A stretch of DNA of 64,000 nucleotides from Scatophagus argus (GCF_020382885.2 NC_058511.1:2008501-2072500), one strand, 5' to 3'; positions 1 through 12,260 are shown, counted from the stretch's first letter. Notes: generated by a model from the letters alone, not told the origin. Translations and numbers: made by a program.

Positions 1-440
1 GGGAGTGGCAGCAGTTTATCAGTCAATGAAAAATGAAAATGACTGCCTAGCTTCTGCATTCAAATCACTGGTAGACTCAATGAGCTTCTCTCAGAGGGTA
101 AATAAACCCACTGAATCTTGTAATCACATCCTAGACCTGGTGCTAACCTATGGCATTGAGACTGACCACCTTACAGTTTTCCCCCCAAATTCCTGTCTTG
201 TCTGACCACTCATTAATAACATTTGTATTTACTTTAGCAAACTATACTTTGCCTGGGAAAAAACAAGGGATCCCTCCTCTGTTGTTCACCCTGAGGTTTC
301 TCCAATGTTTTCCCTGTTAAAAGTTTTCTGGTAGTTTTCCCTTTGTCGATGTGAAGGTCGAAGGGCAGAAGATGTTGCTATGATGTTATGTAAAGGCCTT
401 TGAGACAAACTGCTGTATGGGCTATACAAATAAAGTTGTC
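1..440 (+). mobile_element. L2-like LINE fragment (endonuclease remnant and 3' tail)
   Basis: An open frame at about 5-205, which continues with similar character to about 235, resembles the end of the apurinic-type endonuclease domain of fish L2-like non-LTR elements: a 'HILDLVLTYG' block followed by 'LSDHSLITF'. Positions 380-440 carry a tail of the kind that closes many fish LINE/SINE families, with 'ggctatacaaataaa' near 420. Most of the reverse transcriptase is absent, so this is a dead, internally deleted copy. Assignment to the L2 group is from memory of the family, not from a search. Confidence 0.6.
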
Positions 441-640
441 TTGTGTAGAAATGTGTTACTTCCTCTTTGTGATTTTTTATTACATGAAACACTGACTTCA
501 GGTAGGCTGACCATATCAGCTTTTAATTTCCTTAATTTCCTGAACTTTTTCAGGAAAAGGGTTTTTAGACTGAAAAGCCACCGTAACAACAACAGTAAGT
601 AAGAAATATGCTGTGAGTGTGGAGCAGGATGGAGAAGTCG
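430..640 (-). promoter_or_regulatory. Inverted relic of the IgSF-receptor upstream module
   Basis: Read on the minus strand this stretch matches the sequence upstream of the IgSF signal-peptide exons at about 18100-18290 and 20270-20460. Shared elements are the 'ttacttactgttgttgttacggtggctt' neighbourhood, the 'ctgaagtcagtgtttcat' block and 'gaggaagtaacacatttct'. The second GGAAGT site and the signal-peptide exon are missing, so it is an orphan relic and probably not an active promoter. It lies on the far side of the CYP cluster from the receptors and in opposite orientation. Confidence 0.65.
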
Positions 641-1090
641 AATGCCTTCTCCAAGTCGACAAAACACATGTGGACCAGTTAGGCAGACTCCCATGAACCC
701 TCAAGCACCCTGCGGAGGGTATAGAGCTGGCCCAGTGTTCCATGACCAGGGCGAAAACCGCACTGTTCCTCCTGAATCCGAGCTTCGACTATTAGCCGGA
801 TTCTTCTCTTGAGTACCCTGGAATAGACTTTCTCAGGAAGGCTGAGGAGTGTGATCCCTCTGTAGCTGGAGCACACCCTCCGGTCCCCCTTCTTGAAAAA
901 AGGGACCACAACCCTGGTCTGCCAATCCAGGGGCACTGTTTCCGACTGCCATGCGATGTTGCAGAGGCATGTCAACCAAGACAGCCCCCACAACATCCAG
1001 AGACTTAAGGTACCCAGGACGGATCTCATCCACTCTGCCACTGAGGAGCTTCCCAACTACCTCACTGACTTCAGTTTGGGTGATGAATGG
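640..1090 (-). mobile_element. Non-LTR retrotransposon reverse transcriptase fragment
   Basis: The minus frame at 679-1056 contains recognisable LINE reverse-transcriptase blocks: 'VVVPFFKKGDRR', 'SSYRGITLLSLPEKVYSRVL' and 'EEQCGFRPGHGT'. The fragment ends abruptly on both sides and lacks the catalytic YADD/FADD region. It interrupts the inverted IgSF-type flank (matching sequence resumes near 1090), so it inserted after that flank was in place. The same broad family of fish LINE contributes the 3' fragment at 23363-23752. Confidence 0.75.
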
Positions 1091-1175
1091 ATCACCCCTT
1101 TAAAAAGATTACTGATGTATGCATGTGCTGCCCTTTAAAATACATTATCCTCTGTGCAGTAGGCTAGGGTGATAC
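1090..1175. repeat. Inverted copy of 17608-17680
   Basis: The reverse complement of this segment matches 17608-17680 over about 75 bp with only a few differences: the 'tactgcacagagga' block, then 'ttttaaagggcagcacatg' and 'atacatcagtaat'. With the match at 430-640 it forms one arm of a long interrupted inverted repeat that flanks the CYP cluster. Confidence 0.75.
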
Positions 1176-2574
1176 ATTTGTGCAACTGGTGAAGGATAAT
1201 CAGTCCAGTACTCATTCAAGCTTTCTAGATATTTTTGTTTCTCAGCTGTAACTTGGTAAGTGATAAACTTAAATGAGACGTGTACCTCATATTACTTGAC
1301 CCAGTGAAAACATCCTTCTGCTGAATAATCTACAACCTCACCTTGTCTAACCTCTGTCTGAGAGGCTTTTATCCTGCTTGTGTTGGCACGAGAGCTCCCC
1401 AAAAGTGAAGCCAAAACACCTGGATCGCCCCCTGCTGGCCAGTTGCAGTACAGGTGACAAACCCCTACTCAAAGTACATGTCCAATAAATTTTTCCCAAA
1501 GATGATTTCTGTCATTTTAGGCAGCTCTTATCACGCTACTGTTTGCTCAAGTGTGATTGGCTCAGATGGATGTATGGAGGGGACCTCGATACTGTGGCTC
1601 CACCTCCCGATCGTTACTGCACACACTCTGGCTCCAAATGATGTCACCAGAATATGATGGCAACACTCGTATCTGTGAAATTTGGACTTCACTTTTGTGC
1701 AGTGGGAGGAAGGCTGTCTTAAGATATGTGAATAGTTGAGACACACCTGGCAAATATGTGGAATAATAACAACAGAGATTATCCGTGTGTTTTTAGTGTG
1801 TTTGTAGCACGAACAACAGAACAATAGCTTCAGATCACATTTTTGTTTCTCAGATGTATACTGGTGAACACGTAGCTCGCACAACTTGCAACAAAAAATC
1901 ACCAAACACAAAACAAGCTGTCTAACTGGGGACAAAGATTATCAGTGACAATAAAGGTTTTAATCAAACAGTGTTTGTTCTGTCACCCTTCATCCAGTAT
2001 TATGTCATCACCGGTCAGTTGAATCTTCATACATTGTTGGACATTTTTGAATGAGATGATTAACTCTACTGTTACAACTTTAACAACATTTATCTGATAC
2101 GGTGACTTGAGTAGTGTAGAAGCTGATTCTGAATTCTGTATCTGATGAAAGCAACACATTTCAGGGGCAAAAAGACTGGGATGGTTGTGATCATGCTCAA
2201 AAGGAGGGAAACGCACACAACTGTACAAACAATCATTTACATAAAAGGAAACAAAATACATTAACGTATTAACATAGTGTGAAATGGTCAGTAGATCAGC
2301 TGTGTGAGTGGATGGATGGATGAAAGTCAAGAGCTCACTGGTGTTAAACAAAGAGAAGGACAGCTAAACCAACCTGACAAAAGAGGGAGAGCCATGATGG
2401 CGCAAGAGAGAAGAAATGTGATGGCTGCCTTCTGGATGGACACCCATGTGATCTGATCCAAAGTCTACATACCATGCAGTCAGTGAAATGGTTCACTAAT
2501 TGTTTGTTTAGTGTCTCAGTCAATAAGCTGCTGAAATACTCCAAATACTCTAAATACAGAGTTCCTCCTCCTCC
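1175..2574. other. Intergenic, no gene seen
   Basis: No convincing exon was found. Around 1550-1650 there is a dispersed sequence ('gattggctcagatgg', 'ctctggctccaaatga') that recurs in diverged form at about 34340-34750. The rest is AT-rich and probably includes the 3' untranslated region of the first CYP gene near 2400-2574. Confidence 0.5.
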
Positions 2575-5500
2575 TCACATACGGGGCACAGCACACAGTT
2601 TTTGGGGTAAGGGACTGGGGCTTAAGCCCTCAAGTGGAGTCAAATCCAGTTCGTCTTCTGAAAGTCCTGGTGGAGGAGTGAAGCAAAAGTGCTGCATGAG
2701 GGTGGCGAAGAAGATGAAGAGCTCCATCCTGGCCAGACCCTCGCCCAGACAAACTCTGCGACCTGCGGGACATTCATCACAGGAAGAAGTGCAAGACATG
2801 TGCCAGTAGACTGAACAATAACAAGGAGTATTGCTTGAATACCCACAAACCTGCAGAAAAAGGCATGAAGGCATCTCGCTTGACAAACTTCCCATCTTTG
2901 TCCAGGAAGTGGGCTGGATAAAAAGTGTGAGGCTTCTCCCATTCGCTCTCATCAAAGAGAACAGACCACAGGACAGGATAAACTGCAGTCCCCTGCAGAC
3001 AGAAGTTTATTGTGTGATTGGATGAATTCTCTATGCTTCATATTCTTATTCTATTCGTTTTTCTCCCTTTTTTACTCGCATTTTTTCCCACATGTAAACC
3101 TTCTTTATGTGATCTGTTACAGTTACTGGAATATAATTTTTTTAACATTATTTTTTGGACTTTATAGCCTTTTGACGTGAAAAAAAAAGAGATAAACTGT
3201 AAGGAAATACAAAATAAGTAGCTGAACCTGTCACTATAGCAGAGTGCCAGAGTAAATGTCAAACAGTGTCGTCACTGGACCGTTGACATTTCAAACGCTG
3301 TAAAACATTTTACGGTTGTCACAATCCCATCTACTGTGTAACACTTCAAATTCAGTTCAGTTTGACCTTCTTAATGGAGTAACCGTGGAAGATTAGATCT
3401 TTGGAGGTTTTGTGAGGAAGCGATATGGGGGCAATGTTGGCCAGTCTCTGTGTCTCATGGACGACAGCGTTGGTGAAAGGCAGGCTGATCCGGTCCTCGA
3501 TCCGGACTTGACGACTTCCTATCACCCTGCTCAGCTCCTCCTGGACCTGGTCTGGGAGATGAAGGGATTTAGTTTTTATGCACAGAGTGAAACTCTGAAA
3601 GTTGTGGTTCGGCTAGAGCTTATACCTTGTGTCTTCGGATACTTGGCCATAAGCAGAAGTCCCCACCTCATTGTAATCGTTGTTGTATCAGTGCCGGCAG
3701 CAAACAGATTCATAACAGTCTGCAGAAGGTTTTCATCATGGAAGTGGCTGTTGGTAATCCCAGATTCCTGCAGGAAAGTACAACATATGTACGATACTGC
3801 ACATTTGCTCTCAGTTGTTAAAGTGAACAGTTCACCTAGAAATGAAAGTTCAGTCATTATCTTTATGCCCCACAGATGGAAAGTCAGTTTCTTAAACATT
3901 CCTGGAGTTTCACAGCAAAAGAGCTTTGCAGCATAACTCCTGACAACTGAAGAACTGGGGACTTGTTTTAAAACATAATTGTAAGAATAATCCAAATCTC
4001 CAGAAGCCTCAAGGTTGGTATTAAGTTACGACTTTTAAAAAGAGCAATGACAACTTTAGAAGCAACACAAAAGCTGTCATATTCAGTACAATCATAAAGC
4101 ATCTGATAGCACACCTAAATGAGCTGCAAAATGTAAACCTAAACTCATATTCATACTAAATATGATAAGATTCTGTCTGCATTCGGCACCATTTACACAG
4201 ATTATTCCTCAGCTCCATAGACCAAGATATCAGATTGGATAGATACCGTATGTTTTCTCACCTCCAGATTTTGCTTTTGGATCAGAAAGGCATCCACAAA
4301 GCCTCTGCACTTCTGTGAATTAAGGGTCTTTTTTAATTGGCTTAAAAGCTCTGAGTTTTGTTTCCGACTGGCAGCTCCCAGTTTGTGGAATTCCTTCCTG
4401 TTAGCAATCCATTTGCAAAGCCACGGGAAGTGGTTGTAAATCTGTCAAAAATAAACACATCATGATTCATAAAACCATTTTACCTTAGGTTTCATTAGCA
4501 CAGTGAGGTGCAGTGCACATGCAGTAGTTTGTGTTATTTAGTATTTTGGGCACTACACTGAAATTAATATCTGCAACAATAAATAAGATAATTATAAAGA
4601 TAAGATAAGATAAGATAAGATAAGATAATTAGATAAATTATACCTGTACTGAAGGGGTGCCCATCAGCTGACTGCGTCTGGATGTGTTATATACCAGGGA
4701 TGTAAACACTGGATCACTGTAGTCAAATCTGTTTCCGTAGACCATGGAGCAGATCATATTGGAGATGGCAAAGTATATTGGTTGTTCTGTATGAACAGCT
4801 TCGCCTGCATTGAAGATGAAAAAACTTTTTGCTTTTCTGATAACCAGATCGCTTCAGACAAGCATAATATTTGGTTACTTGTGATGAGATGTGTGTATGG
4901 GTCAGAGATGATGTCAAGTTTTCAATCAAACTAGTTCGGTCATGAATGTCTGGATTTACTTTCAGCGACCTGAGCAATTGGTCCAATAGATTGCTTCAAC
5001 TTGCCGCGACTCCTGCCTCCTGCCTGAATCCTTCTGGGGCAACACCAACTGTCAAAGTCATGTCCACTAAAAAAGCGTGTTGTAATTTTAATCCTTTTTA
5101 ATCTGACCCATTTATTGATGATTAATGTTTCATTTCTATGTAATTCTTTATCAATTCACCTTTTTCTCCCTCACTGTAATGTTAAATGATGATTTAATTT
5201 GTAGTATTTTTAGATTCAGAATTTAATTCATTCTAAACAAATTAATGGGAAAAACAACTAATGATTATGAATAATATTTGTATTTATTTCTTTATTAGTG
5301 ATGAATTTGAAAAATGCTTTATTGCTATTTCTGTGCCTTTTGTGGTTCCCATTCATTTAAATGACGGACTGAATTTAAAGACATTTACCTTTAAATTTCT
5401 TAAAAGCTCCAATGAGGTGGTCACATTCCTCGACGATTTTGTCCTCACATGCCTTCCTGCCCATGCCAAAGTCTCTCAGGTTGCTCAGGGCAAAGCGCCT

Positions 5501-6174
5501 CATTTCTCTCCATGACTCCCCATTGGCCCAAATAATACCTGAGTTGAAGTAGTTCAACAAAATATGTGAGCAGAGGGTTAAAGGCCTTCAGATTTAGTTT
5601 TAAGAAACAGATCAAAGCAAAGATGACTGAGGAAAATACAAGTGTTTTTCTCTCGTTACCATTTCCTTTATTGAATTCATCCAAAATAAGCATTGGATCT
5701 CTGTCTCCGAACTCTTCAGCGCGGTTGACAAGCGCCTCCTTCACCGTCTTGTATCCGAACAGGATCACCACTTTCTTGGGTCCCATGTAAATGGTGAACA
5801 CTGACCCATATTTCTTGGAAAGCTAAGAGCAGGAACAAGATGTCTTATATGTGACTTATAATTATGGAGCACACGTAGAAGAAAGTGTGACCAGGTGATA
5901 GAGCTGCCTTAGAAGCAGAAACAACAAAATAGCTGACAAGAGAGTTACTCTTACTGCGCTGCCTCACCTCCAGAAATGAGTGATAGGGCCTCTTGAGGTC
6001 CAGCTGCAGCAGATTACCCAGCAGGGGAAGTGGTCTGGGTCCCGGGGGTTCATTCCTGTCTTCCTTTGAGCAGAACATTGAGGAGGAGACGAGGTAGACG
6101 AGCAGCAGGACCACCAGAGCTCCCACCAGGTGGACAGGAGTGGAGGACTGAGGGAAAAGATCTAAGATATCCAT
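2575..6174 (-). CDS. Cytochrome P450 2K-like (copy A), 9 exons, 505 aa
   Basis: This is a microsomal heme-thiolate monooxygenase of the CYP2 family, closest by recall to fish CYP2K1-like proteins. Such enzymes oxidise lipophilic substrates at the ER membrane with electrons from cytochrome P450 reductase. Coding exons, in transcription order: 6174-5968, 5822-5660, 5538-5389, 4804-4644, 4441-4262, 3767-3626, 3551-3367, 2992-2851 and 2762-2575. All junctions are GT-AG and the frame stays open. Visible features are an N-terminal membrane anchor (about residues 15-33), the proline-rich hinge '[12 protein letters not shown]', helix I 'AAGTDTT' (about 310-316), helix K 'HETQR' (about 366-370) and the heme loop '[11 protein letters not shown]' with ligand Cys448. 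Length and the nine-exon layout are normal for CYP2. The start is the ATG just before the anchor. The exact subfamily number and substrate cannot be read from sequence. Confidence 0.93.
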
Positions 6175-6254
6175 GACTTTAGAATAGTGTTCTCAAGTTT
6201 CTCATCTCATTTGCAGGATTTGTCTCTGTCTCTCTAGAGAGGGATGTGTTTGAG

Positions 6255-6290
6255 GGGAGAACAGGCTCACCTTATATGGTCTCACAGAAA
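6255..6290 (-). promoter_or_regulatory. TATA-like box upstream of CYP copy A
   Basis: On the minus strand 'CCATATAAGG' lies about 100 bases upstream of the copy A start codon, a plausible core promoter position. No transcription start is known, so this is a motif match only. Confidence 0.35.
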
Positions 6291-6792
6291 GAGGTTCCTG
6301 CAACCTTTGGCTCCTATAAGTGATTTAGCCTCCATCCAGAATTAGTAAATCATTAGAAGACCTCTGTCTGTTGACCTGCTTCCAGTCATGATATAATTCA
6401 TCCAGCGTTGTCCCCGACCCCCTTGTCAAAACCAAGCTAAAAAAATGCTTGTATTTTGAGATATTCTGTCCAGCCCTCAAATCAGTAGGTGACCGAATGG
6501 GATCACTGGTGTTACAATTAGTTCAAAGATCAGGACCCAACATGCAGACACATCGAACTCAGGGAACAACGGACGAACTGACACAGAAGGAGAACACAAC
6601 ACGGCTTAAATTCACAAAGGAGACCAGGCACAGGGGAAAACAATCTGGCATTTACTTTATTAAGTCGTTGATATTGGACATATTCAGTGATGTTGCACTA
6701 CATGGAATATAATTGCAAATCAAAACCTGCACTCTTGAATGTAATTTAGTTGATGTGCTGACAGTGAGCCAAACATTTTCAGCACCTGCTGT

Positions 6793-9700
6793 TCACATAC
6801 AGGAAACAGCACACAGTTTGTGAGGTGAAGGGTTGAGGATGAGGCCCACACGTGGAGTCAGATCCAGGTCGTCCTCTGAAACTCCAGGTGGAGGAGTGAA
6901 GCGAAAGTGCTGCATGAGGGTGGTGAAGAAGATGAAGAGCTCCATCTTGGCCAGACTCTCTCCAAGACAAACTCTGCGACCTGCGGGACATTCATCACAG
7001 GAAGAAGTGCAAGACATGTGCCAGTAGACTGAACAATAACAAGGAGTATCGCTTGAAAACCCACAAACCTGAGACCTGCACAGCAAAAGGAAAACGTTCA
7101 CCTCATCTGTCAGTAAGTCAACGACAAGAAGCGACGGGCAAGTTCACCAACCTGCAGAAAACGGCATGAAGGCGTCTCGCTTGACGAACTTCCCGTCTTT
7201 GTCCAGGAAGTGAGCGGGATGAAAGCTGCGTGGCTTCTCCCACTCAGTGTCATCATACAGGACGGACGTCAGGAGAGGATACACTGTGGTCCCCTGCAGA
7301 CAACACACACAGTGAAAAACTTTGTTGACAGGAGAGGGATCCACCTGCTTCAGGGCAGCCATGTCTAAACCACTCAGACCATTACTGGACTAATTCATTC
7401 TGCAAGTGCAGTCGGATCCTCTGTATTGGGTGTGTTTTTGTCAGTCTGACCTTCTTGATGAAGTGACCCTGGAAGGTGACGTCTCGGCTCGTCCTGTGAT
7501 ACGGCATGGGGACGATGCTGGCCCGTCTCTGAGTCTCATGGATGACAGCATCAGTGAAGGGCATGTTCTTCCTGTCCTCGAGCTGCACCTGACGACTTCC
7601 TATCACCCTGCTCACCTCCTCCTGGACCTGGTCTGGGAGAGGGAAAGTTTTTCTTTTCACAAAGATGAATTCGGTGCTGATGCAGCCCATTGTTGCTACC
7701 ATGAGGGTCCTGAGGTCCTTACTTTGTATTTTTGGGTACTTTGCCATAAGCAGAAGCCCCCATCTTAATGTAGTTGCTGTTGTATCAGTGCCGGCAGCAA
7801 AAAGGTTCAGGACTGTCGACATGAGATTGTTGTTGTGGAAGTATTTATTGGTCCCAGATTCCTGCAGGTAAAGAAGGCAAACAAATCTGTTTGAGAACAT
7901 TGATATTTTACCTTCATTTAAGAACCACTGAGCCATTGTTTTAAAGCAGTAGTGTTGACTGTGTGGGTTGCACCTTGTCCATGATACCTGTACTCTTACT
8001 GGGAAGGATGTAAATGTGACAACTTGTTCAACCAGCAGGAGACACTGGGTCAAGAGTGAGAGGACCTGGTTTATCACTTACTTACTAGTTATACACAGTG
8101 GCACTGAAGGTCGTCTTATGAACTTGTGGCCAACAACGTGTTTCTTTCCTACACACTTTTACCATAACAGAAAAATGCCCACAGACGCTCCAAGGTTGCT
8201 CTTTATGTCTCACATAGTGTAAGCCATTATGTGCAAAGCTTTGCCTTATCAGTATATTATCATGCCATTTGTGTGAGCAGGGAGGAACCTTGAACATATC
8301 GGTGGCCCTCCTTTAACATGGCATATGTATGTATATAGGTCTCGTAGTGCTTATCATGCTTTCCAGCCCACAGGTCCTTTCTTATAAGGATCTTGAATTA
8401 CTTGAAGCTTTGCACCACCTCACAATCATTTAAAGTCTGCATGTTCAAACATAATTTGAAAAATCATTCTTCTTCTTAAATCTTAACAGCAATAGGCATA
8501 ACAGCATTTTTGACAGGTGATGAAACGCTTCCCAACCTCCAGATTTTGCTTTTGGACCAGAAAGGCATCCACAAAGCCTCTGCACAACTGTGGATTGAGG
8601 GTCTCCTTCAGACGGCTGAACAGCCTTAAGTTCTGTTCTTTGTTGGCAGAAATCAGCTTTTGCAATTCCTTATTGGCATTCATCAATTTGCCGATCCATG
8701 GGAACATGTTGTACAACTGTTCAAAAAATGTATATCAGTGTTATCAGGTAAGTGAAATGAAATAACTTCTCCTGTTCAGTTTCTATATATATGCATATTA
8801 GTGGTGAAAATCCCAGCTTAATAAACAGACCTGCAGTGACGGAGAGCCAAGAAGTTGAATATTTCTGTTTGTTCGATCTACCAAGGATGTAAACTCCGGG
8901 TCATCATATTCAAATCTGCTGCCATAGACGATGGAGCAGATAATATTAGAGACTGCATAGTTCATTGGTTGGGTTGTATCAAAAGCTTCTCCTGTGACAG
9001 GGGAGACAAGAAATCATGAGGATTTACTATCTCTTGAAAGGATGTACAATCTGCACAAACTAATAAAGTCCCAAATGTTACCTGCTTGGTTATAATGCAA
9101 CACTTACCTTTAAATTTCTGAAACACTTCAAGGAGGTAGCCACATTCCTCAATGATTTTGTCCTCACATGCCTTCTTGCCCATCCCAAAATCTCTCAGGT
9201 TTGTCAAGGCAAAGCGCCTCATCTCCTTCCATAAATCCCCATTGGACCATAAAACCCCTGAGAATATCAATGTGCTTGAATTACATATCTTCAAGTATAT
9301 TTTTACATTCACTGAAATTCTTCTGTGCATTTAACTCATCACTGATTGAACACACACATGCAACATGCAGTGAAACACACAGGAGCAGTGGGCTGCACAT
9401 CAGGCACCCAGGGAGCAGTTGGAGGGGTTGGGTGCCTTGCTCAAGGGCACCAGTTGTTACCAATATCCAGTGGCGGGCCGTGCATTTGTTACCTGGGACT
9501 TCAGTGGGAACATACCTGACTTAGTCCACCTCTTAATACAACCACTGTCATGTCACAATTATAACAAAACATTGAAACTATCCAAAAACACAATATGACA
9601 GGGTGTGGAATTAGAGAGAGAGGAATTTCGTGTGTTGAGGATAATTACCATTATTAATACAACAAGAAACACGGTTAAGACAACTCCATACCTCTACACT

Positions 9701-10613
9701 ACAACTGCAACCGTGCCATGTACATCATCTGGAGCAGTACAGGTTTCTGAGATCTGATTGGTTAAAGAAACAGTCAATGCCTAATATAGTCTAAACTTCG
9801 TGGGTCAGCACTACTGATTCTGAACGCCCGGCAGGTTAGACTGACATGGCAACATATAGAGGACAAAAATCGAACAACCACGTACTGATATACTGATTCT
9901 GATTCTGATCACGTACTAGAAGTGGCGCAGCTGAGAGAAATGCTGCGAAATGAAGAGAAACTGTTGGGAATAAATTAACACAATTTCATGGAACAAATAT
10001 TAGAATTTAGGTTGTAAATTTGGGTCAGTGCTTCTGATAGTGTTTAGCCCAGCAGAGAAGGCCTTGCTGGCTCTGACGGCCCGCCACTGCCAATGTCAGA
10101 TAAACTAAGCGAGGCTAAGTTAAACAGGATGGGAAAATTATTTTTCTTTCCATACCATGGTGTTGGTTATTTTCTTGTGCTAATATCACCGGATCTCTTT
10201 CACCAAACTCTTCTGCATTGTTAACAAGTGCCTCCTTCACCGTCTTGTATCCAGCCAGAACCACCACTTTTTTGGGTCCTAAATAAACGGTGAACACTGA
10301 TCCATATTTCTTGGAAAGCTATGAACAGGAGCACAATGTCATGACATTTTCCAACAGAAAAAACACACATAAACAGAAACAATAAACTGCAAGACAATCT
10401 CCTGACCTCCATTAATGTGCTGTAGGGCTTCTTGAGGTCCAGCTGCAGCAGATTACCAAGTAGTGGAAGTGGTTTTGGTCCCGGAGGCTCCTTCCTGTCA
10501 TCCTGGGAGCTAAAGCTGGAGGAGGAGATGATGTAGACGAGCAGCAGGACCACCAGAGCCCCCAACAGGGAGACGGAACTGGAGGACTGCAGAAAAAGGT
10601 CTAACATCCCCAT
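6793..10613 (-). CDS. Cytochrome P450 2K-like (copy B), 9 exons, 503 aa
   Basis: This second CYP2K-like monooxygenase is tandem to and upstream of copy A. Exons: 10613-10407, 10318-10156, 9257-9108, 8991-8831, 8716-8537, 7861-7723, 7632-7451, 7293-7152 and 6980-6793. All junctions are GT-AG and the frame is open throughout. It has the N-terminal anchor, hinge '[12 protein letters not shown]', helix I 'AAGTDTT', helix K 'HETQR' and heme loop '[11 protein letters not shown]' (Cys446). Exon 7 is three bases shorter than in the other copies and reads '[13 protein letters not shown]' where copy C has '[14 protein letters not shown]', so the loop just after helix K is altered. Intron 2 has been enlarged by a SINE-like repeat and a hAT element. 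Exons 7-8 and their introns are nearly identical to copy C in inverted orientation. It is probably functional, but the altered loop makes this less certain than for A and C. Confidence 0.9.
9340..9467. repeat. Dispersed SINE-like repeat (copy 1), in CYP copy B intron 2
   Basis: The sequence 'gaacacacacatgcaacatg' through 'gtgaaacacacaggagcagtg' to 'ggtgccttgctcaagggcac' recurs at 23215-23340. It is a common teleost interspersed repeat type. The hAT element at 9468 is inserted at its 3' side. Confidence 0.6.
9468..10089. mobile_element. Non-autonomous hAT-type DNA transposon
   Basis: The 14-base end CAGTGGCGGGCCGT at 9468-9481 is perfectly repeated in inverse orientation at 10076-10089. The flanking octamers are CCAATATC (9460-9467) and CCAATGTC (10090-10097), an 8-bp target duplication with one mismatch. 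Eight-bp duplications and short ends starting CA(G) are the hallmark of the hAT superfamily. The 622-bp interior has no transposase frame, so movement would have required a transposase supplied elsewhere. It sits in intron 2 of CYP copy B. Confidence 0.8.
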
Positions 10614-12260
10614 GACTTCAGAAGAAAATGTTTCCTTGCGAGTTTCAAGTGCCACACCCAGTTGCCTTTGGCTCTGTGAGTGGTTTGTCTCGGGGAGCTG
10701 CCTTATGTACCTGTAAGTAAACAAAACAGCCCAGCTCTGGGGTAGGGCTAATGTGTGGAATATTTTGCCCAGAATGGGGAGTAAAACACTTGTCAGCACC
10801 TTTCAGAACAAAGCTTGGTTTGTATCATGACTTCAATGATGAGTTTGCACATTTTGTTATTTTAAATGCCATATTGTAACACTGATATGATAAGCAAGAG
10901 ATAATAAGTCTGTCCAGGGATTGAAGGAAGTGAAGAGGTGAGTTTTACCTGGACAGGTAAGTGGGACCCAGTTACTTAAGCCGAATCGAGCCTTCCACAG
11001 CTGTGCACTTCAGACGGACATGTTTGTTTTCTTCAGTCTACACCTTCTGAGCTGCTTGTTAATTCTGATTCCACTTCCACCTCCGTTACAAAGGAAAATA
11101 CAAATAACCTGCAACTTAAATCAATCCTAAGGGATAGGAACGCACATAAATGTATGTGTATGTATATAGAATCTTGCAGAATCTTTTGCCTGGAAATTGT
11201 GAACCATGGAAAACGATTATCCCGTATCTCATATGACTTGAAACAAAAGCCTTTTATTATTATTATTACAAAATTGTGTTACTGTGGCAAAGTTCATCAC
11301 TGTAAATGTTTTCTATCGGTCAGACCTGTACATCCTGCATCTGTTCCTGAGTTCTGCTGCTGAATAGTTGACAGAAAACATTATGATACTCACACAGTAA
11401 CAGACAGATCAGCCTGAGAGTCTTGACCCTGTTGACCCTGTTGGCCCTGAACAGTACAGGTTAAAGAGACCATTTCATGCCTTATGAGTTTTATCCCTTT
11501 CTTTTATTGTTACTTTATTACTTATTTTTTGTGCATGCAGAACAAAGTTACAAGCCCAAAGTCCATGCCAAAGCGAACTGTTCTGTCCTACAAAGAACGT
11601 TGATCTTGAAAGTGCCTGAAACGCCTCCTCAGTAGTCTGGCCTTTACTTCTTTAAGTCATCTACATCACACAGCACCTGCAAAATTACAACAAATATACA
11701 ATGATACTCTAAATGTTTTAAACACAGAAGCACAAAGAATTTGTAAGAAGATCATTGCAGTTAATGGAAATCCAAGACAAAGAACTTTAACTTGATGGAG
11801 AGATTGTTGCTTTGGGTAAATACTGAAAAGCTGCTCAGCCAGTAGTTGTGTCAACATTATACTTATATATGTATACATTTTAAGCAGTTACACATTTCTA
11901 TGTGTGTCGTGGAAAGCTTAGACTTACTTGAGAGGTGGACTGGGATGGGGGTTTGTGAGGTCGTTTGTCAGTTTGCGAATCCTCCATTCCTCTTCTCCAC
12001 GCTTGTTAACCTTTAAGCCCTGTCTCCTTCTCATTCACTTAAAAGCATGAACATATAGTTAAACGACAAAAAGCCTTGTTGGACAAATGCCAGGAAAGTA
12101 AATATTTACTAACATTGACATTTTTCACATATGGCCCATCCCCTTCAGCTGACGTGGACAAAAATGACCTCTCACTGGTGAAACTGAGCCGAACGCTCCA
12201 CGAGGAAACAGAATCAGTCAGCTGTGTTGGCAGCTTCCAAACACAGTTTGTTTTATAGTC
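10614..12260. promoter_or_regulatory. Divergent intergenic region between CYP copies B and C
   Basis: About 1.65 kb separates the start codons of two head-to-head CYP genes, so both promoters must lie here unless a 5' non-coding exon exists. I found no unambiguous TATA or response element. The interior is AT-rich with no supported exon. Confidence 0.5.

Noticed and set aside
1531..1935. 134-codon minus-strand open frame
   Set aside because: No splice context, no domain, and it overlaps a dispersed repeat; a chance frame.
2474..2809. Plus-strand open frame of 111 codons
   Set aside because: It is the antisense shadow of the last exon of CYP copy A. The same shadow occurs over copies B and C.
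9400..9470. CRISPR-like or bacterial elements
   Set aside because: No regularly spaced repeats of CRISPR type anywhere; all repeats are eukaryotic transposons or microsatellites.
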